Shown here in pieces: positions 36,102 through 46,379 of a stretch of DNA of 64,000 nt. The notes beneath the pieces were generated by a model. That model saw only the letters and a list, made by a program, of their open reading frames with translations, was not told the DNA's origin and made no database searches. The position numbers and the translations under genes were made by a program. How positions within the stretch are numbered: the stretch's first letter is position 1; the number at the start of each line of letters is the position of its first letter. Source of the stretch: Anaeromonas frigoriresistens (GTDB lineage: Bacteria > Bacillota > Clostridia > Tissierellales > SIT17); NCBI RefSeq assembly GCF_016820655.1, contig NZ_WSFT01000013.1, forward strand, positions 62,001 through 126,000, given 5' to 3'.

Positions 36102-37628
36102 TTATAATTTATTATTTAGTTTGATTTCGATCTCATTTAATATCTCTTCAGACATTAATATTCTATGAACTTTATCTATATCTTTATACATAATCCTATC
36201 ATCTTCAACCTTACTAATATTCTTTCTTACTTCTTCATAAAGAATACTACTGCCTATTCCGAGCCCTTTATTTTTTCTTAGATCAATAGCTTGACATGCG
36301 GTTAATAGTTCCATTGCTAGAATATTTCTAGTATTTTTCAAAACTTCTCTTGCCTTTCTAGCTCCTATAGTACCCATTGAAACATGATCTTCTTGATTAG
36401 CAGAAGATGGAATAGAATCCACACTAGAAGGATGACAAAGGACTTTATTCTCTGATACTAATGAAGCAGCAGAATACTGTACAATCATGAAGCCAGAATT
36501 AAGTCCTCCTTTCTCTACTAAGAATGCAGGTAAATTACTTAAAGCTGGATTTACTAACCTCTCAATTCTTCTTTCAGAAACATTTCCTAGTTCACTTATA
36601 GCTATAGCTAAAAAATCAAAACTTAATGCCATTGGTTGACCATGAAAATTACCCCCTGATATTACAGTGCCATCCTCCGGGAAGATTAGAGGATTATCAG
36701 TAGCTGAGTTTATCTCTATATCTATTTTGTCTTTTACATACTCAAAGGCATCCTTACTAGCCCCATGAATTTGAGGTATACATCTCAATGTATATGCATC
36801 TTGGACTCTAAGTTCTCCTTGTTCTGTTGTCATCTTGCTATTCTTAAGAATACTTAGTAAATTTCTTGCAGTTTTAACCTGTCCTTTATGAGGCCTAACT
36901 AAGTGGACATTTTTATCAAATGCTGTAACAATGCCATTTAATCCCTCAATACTTAGTGATGCTATTACATCAGATATTTTTGATAAATTAATTGCATCAT
37001 ATACTGTCAATGCACCTATTGCCGTCATCACCTGTGTCCCATTAATAAGGGCTAAACCTTCCTTTGAAGTCAATTCAATTATATCTATACCAGCCTTTTT
37101 CATTCCGTCCTTTGCTGGTAATTTCTCTCCATCATAAAAAACTTCTCCTTCCCCTATCATAGGTAGGACCATATGTGATAAAGGTGCTAGATCACCACTT
37201 GCTCCCAAGGATCCTTTTTCTGGTATAACTGGATGTACTCCTTTATTTAACATTTGAATTAAAGTTTCTACAGTTGAATATCTAATACCAGAGTATCCCT
37301 TAGCAAGGGCATTAGCTCTTAATAGCATTATAGCTCTTACAATCTCCTCCTCCAATGGATTACCTACTCCACAAGAGTGACTTATAATTAAATTTTTTTG
37401 CAAATCTTTTGCTTTATCCTTAGATATGAATACATCACTAAATTTTCCAAATCCAGTTGTTATCCCATACACAATTTTCTCTTTATCTACAAAATTATCT
37501 ACTATTTTTCTTGAGATATTGATTTTTTCAATTGCTTCCTCAGATAATTGAACAATATGATTTTCTCTTGCTACTTTTACTAAATCATCAATAGTTAAAC
37601 TATTGCCATCTATTATTATACTCTTCAA
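36102..37628 (-). CDS. hutH: Histidine ammonia-lyase
   Basis: Converts L-histidine to urocanate and ammonia, the first step of histidine fermentation. The self-cyclising MIO triad A143-S144-G145 lies in G-S-L-G-A-S-G-D-L-A-P-L; the substrate-binding stretch S-H-S-C-G-V-G (about residues 84-90) with its His is the one typical of histidine, not phenylalanine, lyases. 508 residues is normal. No hutU, hutI or formiminoglutamate genes lie in the window, so the rest of the pathway must be elsewhere. Confidence 0.95.
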   Translation of the reverse strand: MKSIIIDGNSLTIDDLVKVARENHIVQLSEEAIEKINISRKIVDNFVDKEKIVYGITTGFGKFSDVFISKDKAKDLQKNLIISHSCGVGNPLEEEIVRAIMLLRANALAKGYSGIRYSTVETLIQMLNKGVHPVIPEKGSLGASGDLAPLSHMVLPMIGEGEVFYDGEKLPAKDGMKKAGIDIIELTSKEGLALINGTQVMTAIGALTVYDAINLSKISDVIASLSIEGLNGIVTAFDKNVHLVRPHKGQVKTARNLLSILKNSKMTTEQGELRVQDAYTLRCIPQIHGASKDAFEYVKDKIDIEINSATDNPLIFPEDGTVISGGNFHGQPMALSFDFLAIAISELGNVSERRIERLVNPALSNLPAFLVEKGGLNSGFMIVQYSAASLVSENKVLCHPSSVDSIPSSANQEDHVSMGTIGARKAREVLKNTRNILAMELLTACQAIDLRKNKGLGIGSSILYEEVRKNISKVEDDRIMYKDIDKVHRILMSEEILNEIEIKLNNKL

Positions 37629-37736
37629 AGGTCCCCACTCCTTACATATTTAATAACTATATATTCAATAATTTATTAGAATTATCCTTTAATATTTCAA
37701 AAAATTAAAAATTATCAAATAATTTTATTTGCTCTA

Positions 37737-37770
37737 ATTAAAAGACTATGATTAATCATAGTCTTTTAAT
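37737..37770 (-). terminator. Terminator of the 2'-5' RNA ligase-like gene
   Basis: A perfect 34-base palindrome (core AAAAGACTATGATTAATCATAG with complement) with the gene's stop codon at its centre. Confidence 0.7.
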
Positions 37771-38312
37771 GGAAAGACTTCTAAGGGCGTATATATCCTT
37801 TTATTTTCTACCTGTTCAGTTTTAAATAAAACTAATTTATTTAATTTAATATTTTTATTTAAATCTTTCTTAATATTCTCATGTATCATATGGATTCTAT
37901 TTTCAAATACAATCCTTCTCCCTAAAGTTATATGAGGTATATATTTTCTTTTTTCTTTGGCATAGCCTAAGGGTTTGAGATTCTCGTCAATATTAGATTT
38001 TATATTATATATTTTATCAATTTCTCCTTCTAAATCTAAATATAACACCCTGAGCATATCTTTGCCTCTAAAATAACCTAAATCAGTATATTTTAATTTT
38101 ATACTTGTACTCTTATTTGCAATCTTTTTCAAATTATTTTTAACTTCTTCTAAATTACTATTTGAAATTATTCCTAAGTATTTTAAAGTCAAGTGTAAAT
38201 TATCTATATATACCCAACTTCCTTTTGAAGAATTTGCTTTCAACTTTGTTTGTATATTGCCTAGTTTTATCTTTGTACTTTCGTCAAAATCTAAAGCTAT
38301 AAAAGTTTTCAA
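37752..38312 (-). CDS. thpR: RNA 2',3'-cyclic phosphodiesterase (LigT/2H family)
   Basis: A 186-residue 2H phosphoesterase with both catalytic H-x-T-x motifs: H-L-T-L (about residues 40-43) and H-I-T-L (about 127-130). Family enzymes open 2',3'-cyclic phosphates and in vitro can join 2'-5' RNA. It starts 16 bases after the LacI regulator ends and is probably co-transcribed with it, though a functional link is not evident. Confidence 0.93.
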   Translation of the reverse strand: MKTFIALDFDESTKIKLGNIQTKLKANSSKGSWVYIDNLHLTLKYLGIISNSNLEEVKNNLKKIANKSTSIKLKYTDLGYFRGKDMLRVLYLDLEGEIDKIYNIKSNIDENLKPLGYAKEKRKYIPHITLGRRIVFENRIHMIHENIKKDLNKNIKLNKLVLFKTEQVENKRIYTPLEVFPLKDYD

Positions 38313-38328
38313 TTATTACACCCCGTGT

Positions 38329-39327
38329 TTATATTTTTATACAACTATTTCTTTGTTGTATCTGATATGGTAATTTAATATGTTTTTCTCCCACATCTTC
38401 TTTTCTTAATTCCTTGATTACTCTTCTTATTGCTACAGCTCCTATATCATAAAAAGGTTCTTTAACAGTTGTAAGCTTTGGTCTTATTAAAGAAGCAATA
38501 GAGATATCACCAAACCCTACAACTGAAATATCTTCAGGTGTATTAATCTGGTTATCATAACAGTAATTTAATGCTCCTATAGCTATTTCATCATTACTAC
38601 AAAATAGTGCAGTCAATTCATTTTTTATAATTGATTGATCTAAAGCTTCATAACCATGACCTATACTTATACCTTGAGTTTCAAATATAAATGAAGGGTC
38701 TAACTCCATTTCTTCCATGGCTTTACTATAACCCTCATATTTTTCTATCTGTGTTGAATTTTCATCTTCTAAATATCCTACAAAACCAATATTCTTATGT
38801 CCTAATTTAATTAGATACTTAGTTATCTCATATGCTGCAAAATGATAATCTATACTTACTGTAGGATACTTATCAAATTTAGAATACCTACTTAAATAAA
38901 CAAAAGGAATACTATACTCACTTATTTTTTCATCAATTTCATCATTTATAGTATCAGAAATTAATATCATTCCCTCAACTTGTTTTCTGTTGAGAAGTTG
39001 AATATATTTTAATTCTGCTTCTTTATCTCCGTAGGTACTACATAACAGTATGTCATAATTATACATTTTACCTACCTCTTCTATACCTCTTACCATATCT
39101 GCTACATAGGAATCAGCTAAATCAGTGACAATTACGCCTATAAGATACGATTTTTTAGTAACTAAAGTTCTAGCTATTTCATTGGGCTTATATCCTATTT
39201 CTTCTATAACCTCTAATACTTTTCTCTTTACTTCTGGGCTTACAGGTTTTGAATCATTTATAACTCTAGAAACAGTAGATATTGATACCCCCGATAGTTT
39301 TGCTACATCTTTTATTGTTACTGCCAT
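38329..39327 (-). CDS. LacI family transcriptional regulator
   Basis: 332 residues: an N-terminal LacI helix-turn-helix (T-I-K-D-V-A-K-L-S-G-V-S-I-S-T-V-S-R-V-I) with hinge helix, followed by a periplasmic-binding-protein-like effector domain. No sugar operon adjoins it, so neither effector nor regulon can be named; a CcpA-like global role is possible but the sequence alone does not show it. It follows the giant signalling gene by 17 bases on the same strand. Confidence 0.92.
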   Translation of the reverse strand: MAVTIKDVAKLSGVSISTVSRVINDSKPVSPEVKRKVLEVIEEIGYKPNEIARTLVTKKSYLIGVIVTDLADSYVADMVRGIEEVGKMYNYDILLCSTYGDKEAELKYIQLLNRKQVEGMILISDTINDEIDEKISEYSIPFVYLSRYSKFDKYPTVSIDYHFAAYEITKYLIKLGHKNIGFVGYLEDENSTQIEKYEGYSKAMEEMELDPSFIFETQGISIGHGYEALDQSIIKNELTALFCSNDEIAIGALNYCYDNQINTPEDISVVGFGDISIASLIRPKLTTVKEPFYDIGAVAIRRVIKELRKEDVGEKHIKLPYQIQQRNSCIKI

Positions 39328-39344
39328 TTTTACACCTCCAAAAT

Positions 39345-42300
39345 TTAAACAAGAATTGAAGCAACATCAGAGATTACATTAGCAAAGTTGAAAATATTAT
39401 AATCAAATTCTTTTTCTTTAATAGGAACGGATAATTGTATTATACCTTTTATGGAACCACTAGATATTATAGGTACTATTACAACTGACTGCCAATCAGG
39501 GTTGCCAGTTAAGTTGTCTATCTCATTTATCTGTTCCCAATCTATTAAGTATTCTCCTGTTTTCTTCTCAATTACTTTATTAATAAGACTTTGATTTATT
39601 TTATGCTTATCAATCCAATCTTCTATAAATCGTTCTCTAGTATATATTTGTTTGATGCTTTTGTCATTATTCAAAAGTATCAAGGTTCCTTCTTTTGCTT
39701 CAGTTATCTCTATCAATCTTCCAAGCATCAAGAAATACTTGCTAGTTTTTGAAATATCTTCCTTTATTAATTCTATTATTTCTACCATTGCAGATACTAT
39801 TCTATGATCCTGTACAGTATTGCCTGTTACTATACCAGCTAATTTATCAATTCTTTTTGTTGGTTTTGTTAATGATTTTTCCCAAATTATAGTTTTGTTT
39901 CTACCGGTATTTTTAGAATTATATAATGCTTGATCAGCTTTTTCAATTATTTCATCTTTAAACTGTCCATGGATAGGGTATTGGGATACTCCTATACTAA
40001 TTGTTATATTACCTGGTTCATCTAATAACTTCTCATTATTTATTCTTTTTCTTATTTTTTCCGCCACTATATAAGCTTCATCTTTATTAGTTAATGGTAG
40101 TATTATAATGAATTCCTCTCCACCATATCTAGCCACAATATCACTACTTCTAATACTCTCTCTTAGTATCTCTCCTACTTTTTTTAGTATTAAATCTCCT
40201 TTTTGGTGTCCATAGGTATCATTAACGTCTTTAAACTTATCTATATCAGCCATAAGTAATGAGTAAATTGTATCTTCTTTTCTACACTTATTATACAATT
40301 CACCATAGGCAATCTCCATATACTTTCTAGTATAAACATTGGTTAATTTATCTATTGAGGATAGTATTTTGAAATTATAATTATCAATATTTAATAGTAT
40401 TAACTTAGTTAACTTTTTTAATTTTAAATAGATTTTATTATTAAATTTATTAAATAATTTATCAGTATCTAAATAGATATAACCTACAATCTTTTGGTCA
40501 TCTAACTTTTTACTTCTTCTATCTTTATCCATGTTATTATGGGAACTATTAGGACTTTCAATAGATAAGAATATCATGGATGTAATTGTTTCCGAGAAAT
40601 TTTTACCTATATGTTTATCATATCCACTATCTACAGAAGATTTTATATATCCATTATATCTAGAAATTAAAAGTTTCTCTATTATCTTCTGCGCTTCATC
40701 AAATTCATTCATCCCTTTAGATATTAATATTTCATATTTATCATTTTCTTCATTATATATTCCTACTATAGCTCTCTCTGCCAAGGTTTCTTTCATTGCA
40801 TATTTGACTATTAATTCAATATTCCCTAATGAATTCGTATCAAGATTGTCCAAAAGATCATCAATACCATTTATATTATCTAATAATGAATCACTATATT
40901 GTTTTGAAACTGTTTTAAGGAACTTTTCATTATTAAATAATTCCTCATATTCCTTAAAGTCAAAGTATTCATTTGTAGAAATTGTTCTATTATAATCCAA
41001 TAATTTTTCTCCATTTTTTATTATATGTTTGATTTGTCTTAATTTATAAATGGTCTCATTTATACCAAAGCTTTGAGCAAAATTATTTTTTATATTTTCT
41101 TCTTGAAGTTTAGAAACAAGTTTATACATACTCTCAATAAATAACAAATAATAATTTGCTGCGAAAAAATAACTATTATTTGCGAAGTATTTTTCTCCCA
41201 ATATTCGACTTATAATTAATTCCATAATAGGAATATTTAATTTTTTTGCTTGCTTATATAATACTTTCAAGTCATCAAACTCATCGTGATTTAAAGCATT
41301 AACTAATACCAATCTCATCAAGCTTAAATATTCTGTATCAAATTCTTTTGAAAGATTATAATCATTTTCAACTATGTCCTTTACAATTTTAATATCCTTC
41401 TTCAGTAAAGCAATTATACCCCATATTAATAAATAGTATCTACTATCCCATATTAACTCTGTTCCATTGTAAAAATCTATTAAATGATATAGTTCATTTA
41501 CATCAAAATTTTCATTTTTCATATACTTTATCAATAATTTTACACTTAATGAGTTCAAGTAAAAAGAGTTTTTCTCATCGCTGTGTCTATTGAAAATCTC
41601 ATCACATATCTCGTTACACTTCGACCATTGAGCTGTTATAAGATGAAACTTTAATGCTATTTCAAAGTATTTATCTATATCTTCTATTGTTATTAATCCA
41701 CTATTGTATTGATCTCTAAGCTCGTCAATATATATTTTTGCTTTATCAAACTCACCAGTATCTATATATATATTAGCTAAATTTATATATGCTGATGAAA
41801 CCATATACTTCTCATCAATATCAATAGCTATATTTAACATTTTATGAGTATATTCTTTAGCTAAATCATATTTGTTTTTTCTTATATATATTGAGCCTAT
41901 ATTTATAAAGAAAATCGCCATATTATGCAGAGAATTATAACTTTTTGATATATCTAAACCCTGCTCATAGTACTCCATTGCTTTATCTATATTTCCATAG
42001 TATTCTCCATATATTAATCCGAGGTTGTTTATAGGTTTAGTTATTTCTAAGATGTTGTTAGTTTTCTCATAATAAAATACACTCTTCTCATAATATTTTA
42101 ATGCATCTTTTAGATTTCCCATCAACATACTGATCACACCTAACTGATTGTATAACTCAGCAATGCAATAGTTATTCCCCTGTTCTAAAGCAACTTTTAA
42201 GTATCTTAAACTCATAGCAAAAATTTCTTCGTTTTTTCCCCTAGAAAAATTAATTCTATTAATTGCTATTATTGACGTCAATAAACCATCAGTATAATTA

Positions 42301-44714
42301 ATTCTTTTAGCTACTTTTTTTGATTCTATTGCTAAGTCTAATGCAATGTCGTATTCGGCTAATCTACTATTGATATCACTTAATAAATTATTAATATCAA
42401 CTATTTTTATAAAATCATTTTGCTCATAAGAAATTTCTAGGGCTTTTTTATAGTATTTCATAGCTTTATTCTTTGAACCTTGCTCATTAGTAAGATTTCC
42501 TAAATTCATGTAAATTTCAATGCTATATTCACAATCATCAATATAATTTAATATTCCCATAGCCATCTCCCATATCTCTAATGATTGACTATTAATATTT
42601 AATTTTCGCATTGCTTTTGCAAAATTAATAGCATAAAAAATTGCTTTTCTATATTGATGGGACATTTTTAAATGATATATTAATTCTTCTATATTGTTCC
42701 TATCTTCTTCTTTATATAATTTCTCAAGAATATTTGAAGCCTTTTTATGTAAGCTAACCCTTTTGTCATCTGTTAAATTATAATATATATAGTTTTTAGC
42801 CTGGGTATTATATAAGTCATAAGTGTATCCCCAATCCTCTAACTTTTGTTCTAATAATTTCATTGTAACTAATTTATCTATAATTTGATCAAGTTCCTCA
42901 TTTTCTGTTTTGTCTAAAATTTTATTAATTATATTTTTAGAAATAGATGTATTAAATACAGATATTTTTTCTATGACATTATATACTTTCTTGGGAAGTA
43001 ATTTTAATTGATTTTCAATAGCTTCATTTATATTATTAGGAATATACATTTTAGAGTAACTCTCAGATTTATAGTCCCACAGGCCATCTTCATTTATATA
43101 AAGTTCTTCTCTTGCAAAAAGATTTTTCATTACTTCTTCTATATACCTTGGGTTGCCATCAGTCTCTTTATATATATGTGTAGCAAAATTTATAGGTTTT
43201 ATATTCATTCCCATAATATTTTTCATTGCTATAGATGTTTCATCTAAATTAAATCTAGATAACCGTATCTTCAAACTTTGTTTATTATACATCCAATTTT
43301 TCAGATACCTATTATATACAATATTATTTTCAATTAAGTCAGAATTATAAGTGAGTATTATTGTTATAGGGTAATCTTTTACATAATTAATCATATAGTT
43401 TACAAGATTATATGTATCCTTATCTGCAAGATGAAAATCATCAAAGATTATATATGTTGTCTTTTCAGATACATCTGATATATAGTTAGCAATCCTATCA
43501 TATAACCTTAACTTTTCTTTTTCTCCACTTAAGGTTTCAGATGGATGGATATCATATTTTCCCTTCAGTTCTGGTATTAATTTAACTATTTCTGTACCAT
43601 ATTTATTTAGTAGTTTATCATCATATCTTTTAATTATCGTTCTTAAAATACTTTTTACAGATTTAAAGCTTGTACTATTTTCTGAAGTTATTTTACTCCT
43701 ATATACTTCTCTAGATTTTAACTCCAATCTATATTCTATTTCAGACAATAACCTAGTTTTTCCAGAACCTTCTTCCCCATCAATCATTATAAGTGTTTTG
43801 GAAGTTGAAGAGTCATTTATTCTTTCATCGTTTTTAAAAATCAAAGATAGTTCTTCATCTCTACCTATTATTTTTGTATTAAAATTTAAAGATTCTCTAT
43901 TGTCCTTTACAAGTTCTTCATAATTAAAGTTATGAATATTGTTGAGATCCTTGATTATACCTTTGAAATTATCGTATCTAATTTTAATATCATGACTTAA
44001 CAGCTTATTTATTATCTTTAATAGTTCTTGATGAATTCTCCTCATATCAAAATGATACTTAGATGAAAATATTAAATCCTTATTATAATTATCACTTGTC
44101 ATCATATATTCTAATAGCTTACCTGCTCCATATATATATTCATAAATATTCATAACTCCTGATGACTTTATAAAATCTGGAGTTTTTATAAAGTCAAAGT
44201 ATGTATTATACTCATTTGTTAAGATCTCACCCTTTATAGAAGCAATATCTTTAACTTTTAAAATTAATTCAGAACCTTCGTTATTTATTAGTATATTTTC
44301 TGGATGTAAATAACTTGTATTAATTCCCCTAAAAGATAAATAATCACAGGCTGAACATAATTGAGAAAATAAACTCAAAACTTCAAGTGAATTAAGTTTA
44401 TGTTTATAATTTATAAGACTCTCACCAGTAAAATACTCACTAGTATAAAAATATCGAGCTACATTCACAGGTTTATTATCAACTGAGTTAATAATAGAAA
44501 AATTATAATTTTTTAAAATATATTTGTTTTTTAAACTTGAAAAGTCAGTAAAATCTTTAGTGAAATATTTTATTAGATCAGTATTATTATAATTAAAAAT
44601 TTTTAAATATATATATGTATTTGAATTTAAAAAGTCTATAGCTTTATAAACTGTGTATGTCTTGCTTTCACAATGAATATCAATAATTTTATATCTATTA
44701 TTTATTATTTCCAT
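39345..44714 (-). CDS. Giant signalling protein: pseudokinase, AAA/STAND ATPase, TPR, GAF, GGDEF, GAF
   Basis: 1789 residues, soluble. Order: a protein-kinase-like domain (1-250) that keeps a lysine (K38) and the N of P-E-N (N140) but has Tyr135 instead of the catalytic HRD aspartate and His137 instead of lysine; an AAA/STAND-type ATPase (about 280-640, Walker A G-E-E-G-S-G-K-T at 313-320, Walker B I-I-F-D-D at 422-426); a TPR-like helical array (about 660-1210); GAF (about 1290-1445); GGDEF with active site G-G-E-E-F (1531-1535) and R-S-S-D inhibitory site (1522-1525); a last GAF (about 1640-1789). It recalls PknK-type kinase-ATPase-TPR regulators, but the output is c-di-GMP synthesis. The signal is unknown. 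The LacI gene follows 17 bases on. Confidence 0.88.
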   Translation of the reverse strand: MEIINNRYKIIDIHCESKTYTVYKAIDFLNSNTYIYLKIFNYNNTDLIKYFTKDFTDFSSLKNKYILKNYNFSIINSVDNKPVNVARYFYTSEYFTGESLINYKHKLNSLEVLSLFSQLCSACDYLSFRGINTSYLHPENILINNEGSELILKVKDIASIKGEILTNEYNTYFDFIKTPDFIKSSGVMNIYEYIYGAGKLLEYMMTSDNYNKDLIFSSKYHFDMRRIHQELLKIINKLLSHDIKIRYDNFKGIIKDLNNIHNFNYEELVKDNRESLNFNTKIIGRDEELSLIFKNDERINDSSTSKTLIMIDGEEGSGKTRLLSEIEYRLELKSREVYRSKITSENSTSFKSVKSILRTIIKRYDDKLLNKYGTEIVKLIPELKGKYDIHPSETLSGEKEKLRLYDRIANYISDVSEKTTYIIFDDFHLADKDTYNLVNYMINYVKDYPITIILTYNSDLIENNIVYNRYLKNWMYNKQSLKIRLSRFNLDETSIAMKNIMGMNIKPINFATHIYKETDGNPRYIEEVMKNLFAREELYINEDGLWDYKSESYSKMYIPNNINEAIENQLKLLPKKVYNVIEKISVFNTSISKNIINKILDKTENEELDQIIDKLVTMKLLEQKLEDWGYTYDLYNTQAKNYIYYNLTDDKRVSLHKKASNILEKLYKEEDRNNIEELIYHLKMSHQYRKAIFYAINFAKAMRKLNINSQSLEIWEMAMGILNYIDDCEYSIEIYMNLGNLTNEQGSKNKAMKYYKKALEISYEQNDFIKIVDINNLLSDINSRLAEYDIALDLAIESKKVAKRINYTDGLLTSIIAINRINFSRGKNEEIFAMSLRYLKVALEQGNNYCIAELYNQLGVISMLMGNLKDALKYYEKSVFYYEKTNNILEITKPINNLGLIYGEYYGNIDKAMEYYEQGLDISKSYNSLHNMAIFFINIGSIYIRKNKYDLAKEYTHKMLNIAIDIDEKYMVSSAYINLANIYIDTGEFDKAKIYIDELRDQYNSGLITIEDIDKYFEIALKFHLITAQWSKCNEICDEIFNRHSDEKNSFYLNSLSVKLLIKYMKNENFDVNELYHLIDFYNGTELIWDSRYYLLIWGIIALLKKDIKIVKDIVENDYNLSKEFDTEYLSLMRLVLVNALNHDEFDDLKVLYKQAKKLNIPIMELIISRILGEKYFANNSYFFAANYYLLFIESMYKLVSKLQEENIKNNFAQSFGINETIYKLRQIKHIIKNGEKLLDYNRTISTNEYFDFKEYEELFNNEKFLKTVSKQYSDSLLDNINGIDDLLDNLDTNSLGNIELIVKYAMKETLAERAIVGIYNEENDKYEILISKGMNEFDEAQKIIEKLLISRYNGYIKSSVDSGYDKHIGKNFSETITSMIFLSIESPNSSHNNMDKDRRSKKLDDQKIVGYIYLDTDKLFNKFNNKIYLKLKKLTKLILLNIDNYNFKILSSIDKLTNVYTRKYMEIAYGELYNKCRKEDTIYSLLMADIDKFKDVNDTYGHQKGDLILKKVGEILRESIRSSDIVARYGGEEFIIILPLTNKDEAYIVAEKIRKRINNEKLLDEPGNITISIGVSQYPIHGQFKDEIIEKADQALYNSKNTGRNKTIIWEKSLTKPTKRIDKLAGIVTGNTVQDHRIVSAMVEIIELIKEDISKTSKYFLMLGRLIEITEAKEGTLILLNNDKSIKQIYTRERFIEDWIDKHKINQSLINKVIEKKTGEYLIDWEQINEIDNLTGNPDWQSVVIVPIISSGSIKGIIQLSVPIKEKEFDYNIFNFANVISDVASILV

Positions 44715-44842
44715 TCTAATAATTTCCCCCTAAATGGATTTTCATTCTATGTTTTACCTTAAATTATATCACATTTTATTAACAATTTTATTAATAATAA
44801 ACAATAAATAATATTCTATAAAGTTATCTTTTCTAAATAGCA

Positions 44843-44868
44843 AAAAAGTACATTAAGATGTACTTTTT
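44843..44868 (-). terminator. Terminator of the MarR gene
   Basis: An 11-bp stem AAAAAGTACAT/ATGTACTTTTT with a TAAG loop, overlapping the stop codon by two bases. Confidence 0.8.
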
Positions 44869-45289
44869 ATTCTTCCATAACTTCATAAAGTCTTATTAGA
44901 TTTTTAGATAATATCTTCTTTTCATCATCACTAAAGTTTCTTAGTTTCTCTCCTAGGTAGGCTTGTCGTCTATATAATACATCCTTAACTAATTTATGTC
45001 CTTTTTCTTCTACCTTAACTCTTACTATCCTTCTATCTTTCTCATCTTTAAATCTGCTTACCAAGTTATTTTTTTCCATTCTATCAATTAAATCAGTTAT
45101 AGTGCTGCATGCTAAGGACATTTTATTGCTTAATTCACCAATGGTTAATTCTCCTTCAGATATTAACCACTGTAATGCTATAAACTGAGGAGGAGTAATA
45201 CTAAAGTCTTTTAATATCTCTCTACCCTTTTTTCTAATTATATTATCAATTTTTCTCAAACTTTTTTCAATACTTACAACTTCATCCAT
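44867..45289 (-). CDS. MarR family transcriptional regulator
   Basis: About 140 residues with the MarR winged-helix core: L-T-I-G-E-L-S-N-K-M-S-L-A-C-S-T-I-T-D-L-I-D-R-M, followed by the wing D-R-R-I-V-R-V. The ATG at 45289 lies eight bases after GGAGG; an ATG six codons earlier lies upstream of that site. Single gene with its own terminator. The target is unknown; the nearest exporter genes start 3 kb away on the other strand. Confidence 0.92.
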   Translation of the reverse strand: MDEVVSIEKSLRKIDNIIRKKGREILKDFSITPPQFIALQWLISEGELTIGELSNKMSLACSTITDLIDRMEKNNLVSRFKDEKDRRIVRVKVEEKGHKLVKDVLYRRQAYLGEKLRNFSDDEKKILSKNLIRLYEVMEE

Positions 45290-45365
45290 AATAAACCTCC
45301 AAATCATTAGCTATACTAAAGATTTTAGCTCTAAATTTAATATAAGTCAATATTCTTTAAAAAAA

Positions 45366-45400
45366 CAAAGACAGAAGATAATATTAGTCTTCTGTCTTTG
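45366..45400 (-). terminator. Terminator of the lipid kinase gene
   Basis: A 13-bp stem CAAAGACAGAAGA and its complement. The right arm is coding and the stop codon lies in the loop. Confidence 0.75.
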
Positions 45401-46289
45401 CTACAAATATAGGTAAAATGTTTGGTAGTATTTTAATATTCACAGGTAATTCTCCCGCGAATTCTCCATCTATATCTACCTGTACTTCATCCTGAGATAG
45501 ATTTTCAATAGTTATATCACTAGTTTTAAAATACTCAACTTTTGAATTATTTATATGCTCTCCAGAATATATTTTTAAAAATATTGAAACAATATCTTGA
45601 AGCTCAGCTTTTTTTATTATCATACAATCTAATAATCCATCTTGAACTTCAGCGGTTGGTGATAGTTTTTTAAATCCTCCAACTGATTTACCATTTGATA
45701 TTACAAATAATAATATATCTTCTTCTGAAGAATACTCTTCACTAGTTATTTTAACCTTTATTGGCTTAAATTTTTGTTTTGGTATTTCTTTTATACCTTC
45801 AAGGTAGTATGCCATTCTCCCTAAAACCGTTTTGCTTTCTGATGGAACCGTATGAGCTACATTAGTTAGTAATCCCCCAGTGGCAACATTAACAAAATAT
45901 TTATTATTACATGAACCCATATCTACATGCTTAATATTCCAATTTTCAATCATTTTCACAAAATCATAAGTGGTTCTAGGAATCTCCATGTAAGTAGCAA
46001 AATCATTAACTGTTCCTCCAGCTAATATAGCTACTGGTAATTTTTTATTAGAAATAGCTACTCCAAATGCAACTTCATTAACTGTTCCATCTCCTCCACA
46101 GACGATAATCCCATCCCAAGGACCTTTACATGTTTCTATAGCTTCATTGAAGGCATCATCCTTTTTTTTAGTAGCATATTTACTAATTATATAACCCTTA
46201 TCTAATAGTTTCATTATAATGTCATCCATTCTTTTTTGAATCATTTGTCTACCAGATGAAGGATTATATATAACCTTTATTCTCTTCAT
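45384..46289 (-). CDS. Diacylglycerol/lipid kinase of the DagK/YegS family
   Basis: 301 residues with the DAGK catalytic domain: N-P-S-S-G at the start (residues 10-14), G-G-D-G-T-V-N-E-V (about 64-72) for nucleotide binding, and G-G-T-V-N-D-F. In Gram-positive bacteria DgkB recycles diacylglycerol left over from lipoteichoic acid synthesis; which lipid this enzyme uses cannot be told. Monocistronic, ending in its own terminator. Confidence 0.9.
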   Translation of the reverse strand: MKRIKVIYNPSSGRQMIQKRMDDIIMKLLDKGYIISKYATKKKDDAFNEAIETCKGPWDGIIVCGGDGTVNEVAFGVAISNKKLPVAILAGGTVNDFATYMEIPRTTYDFVKMIENWNIKHVDMGSCNNKYFVNVATGGLLTNVAHTVPSESKTVLGRMAYYLEGIKEIPKQKFKPIKVKITSEEYSSEEDILLFVISNGKSVGGFKKLSPTAEVQDGLLDCMIIKKAELQDIVSIFLKIYSGEHINNSKVEYFKTSDITIENLSQDEVQVDIDGEFAGELPVNIKILPNILPIFVAKTED

Positions 46290-46379
46290 TTCTTTATTTC
46301 CTCCCGTAACATATTCTCAGATTATTAATATGTTTAATTAAATAATTGTATGCCCTAAGGTAGAATAAGAAATATATAA

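Noticed and set aside
36102-37628. Phenylalanine ammonia-lyase or aminomutase
   Set aside because: The S-H-S-C-G-V-G substrate segment is the one typical of histidine lyases.
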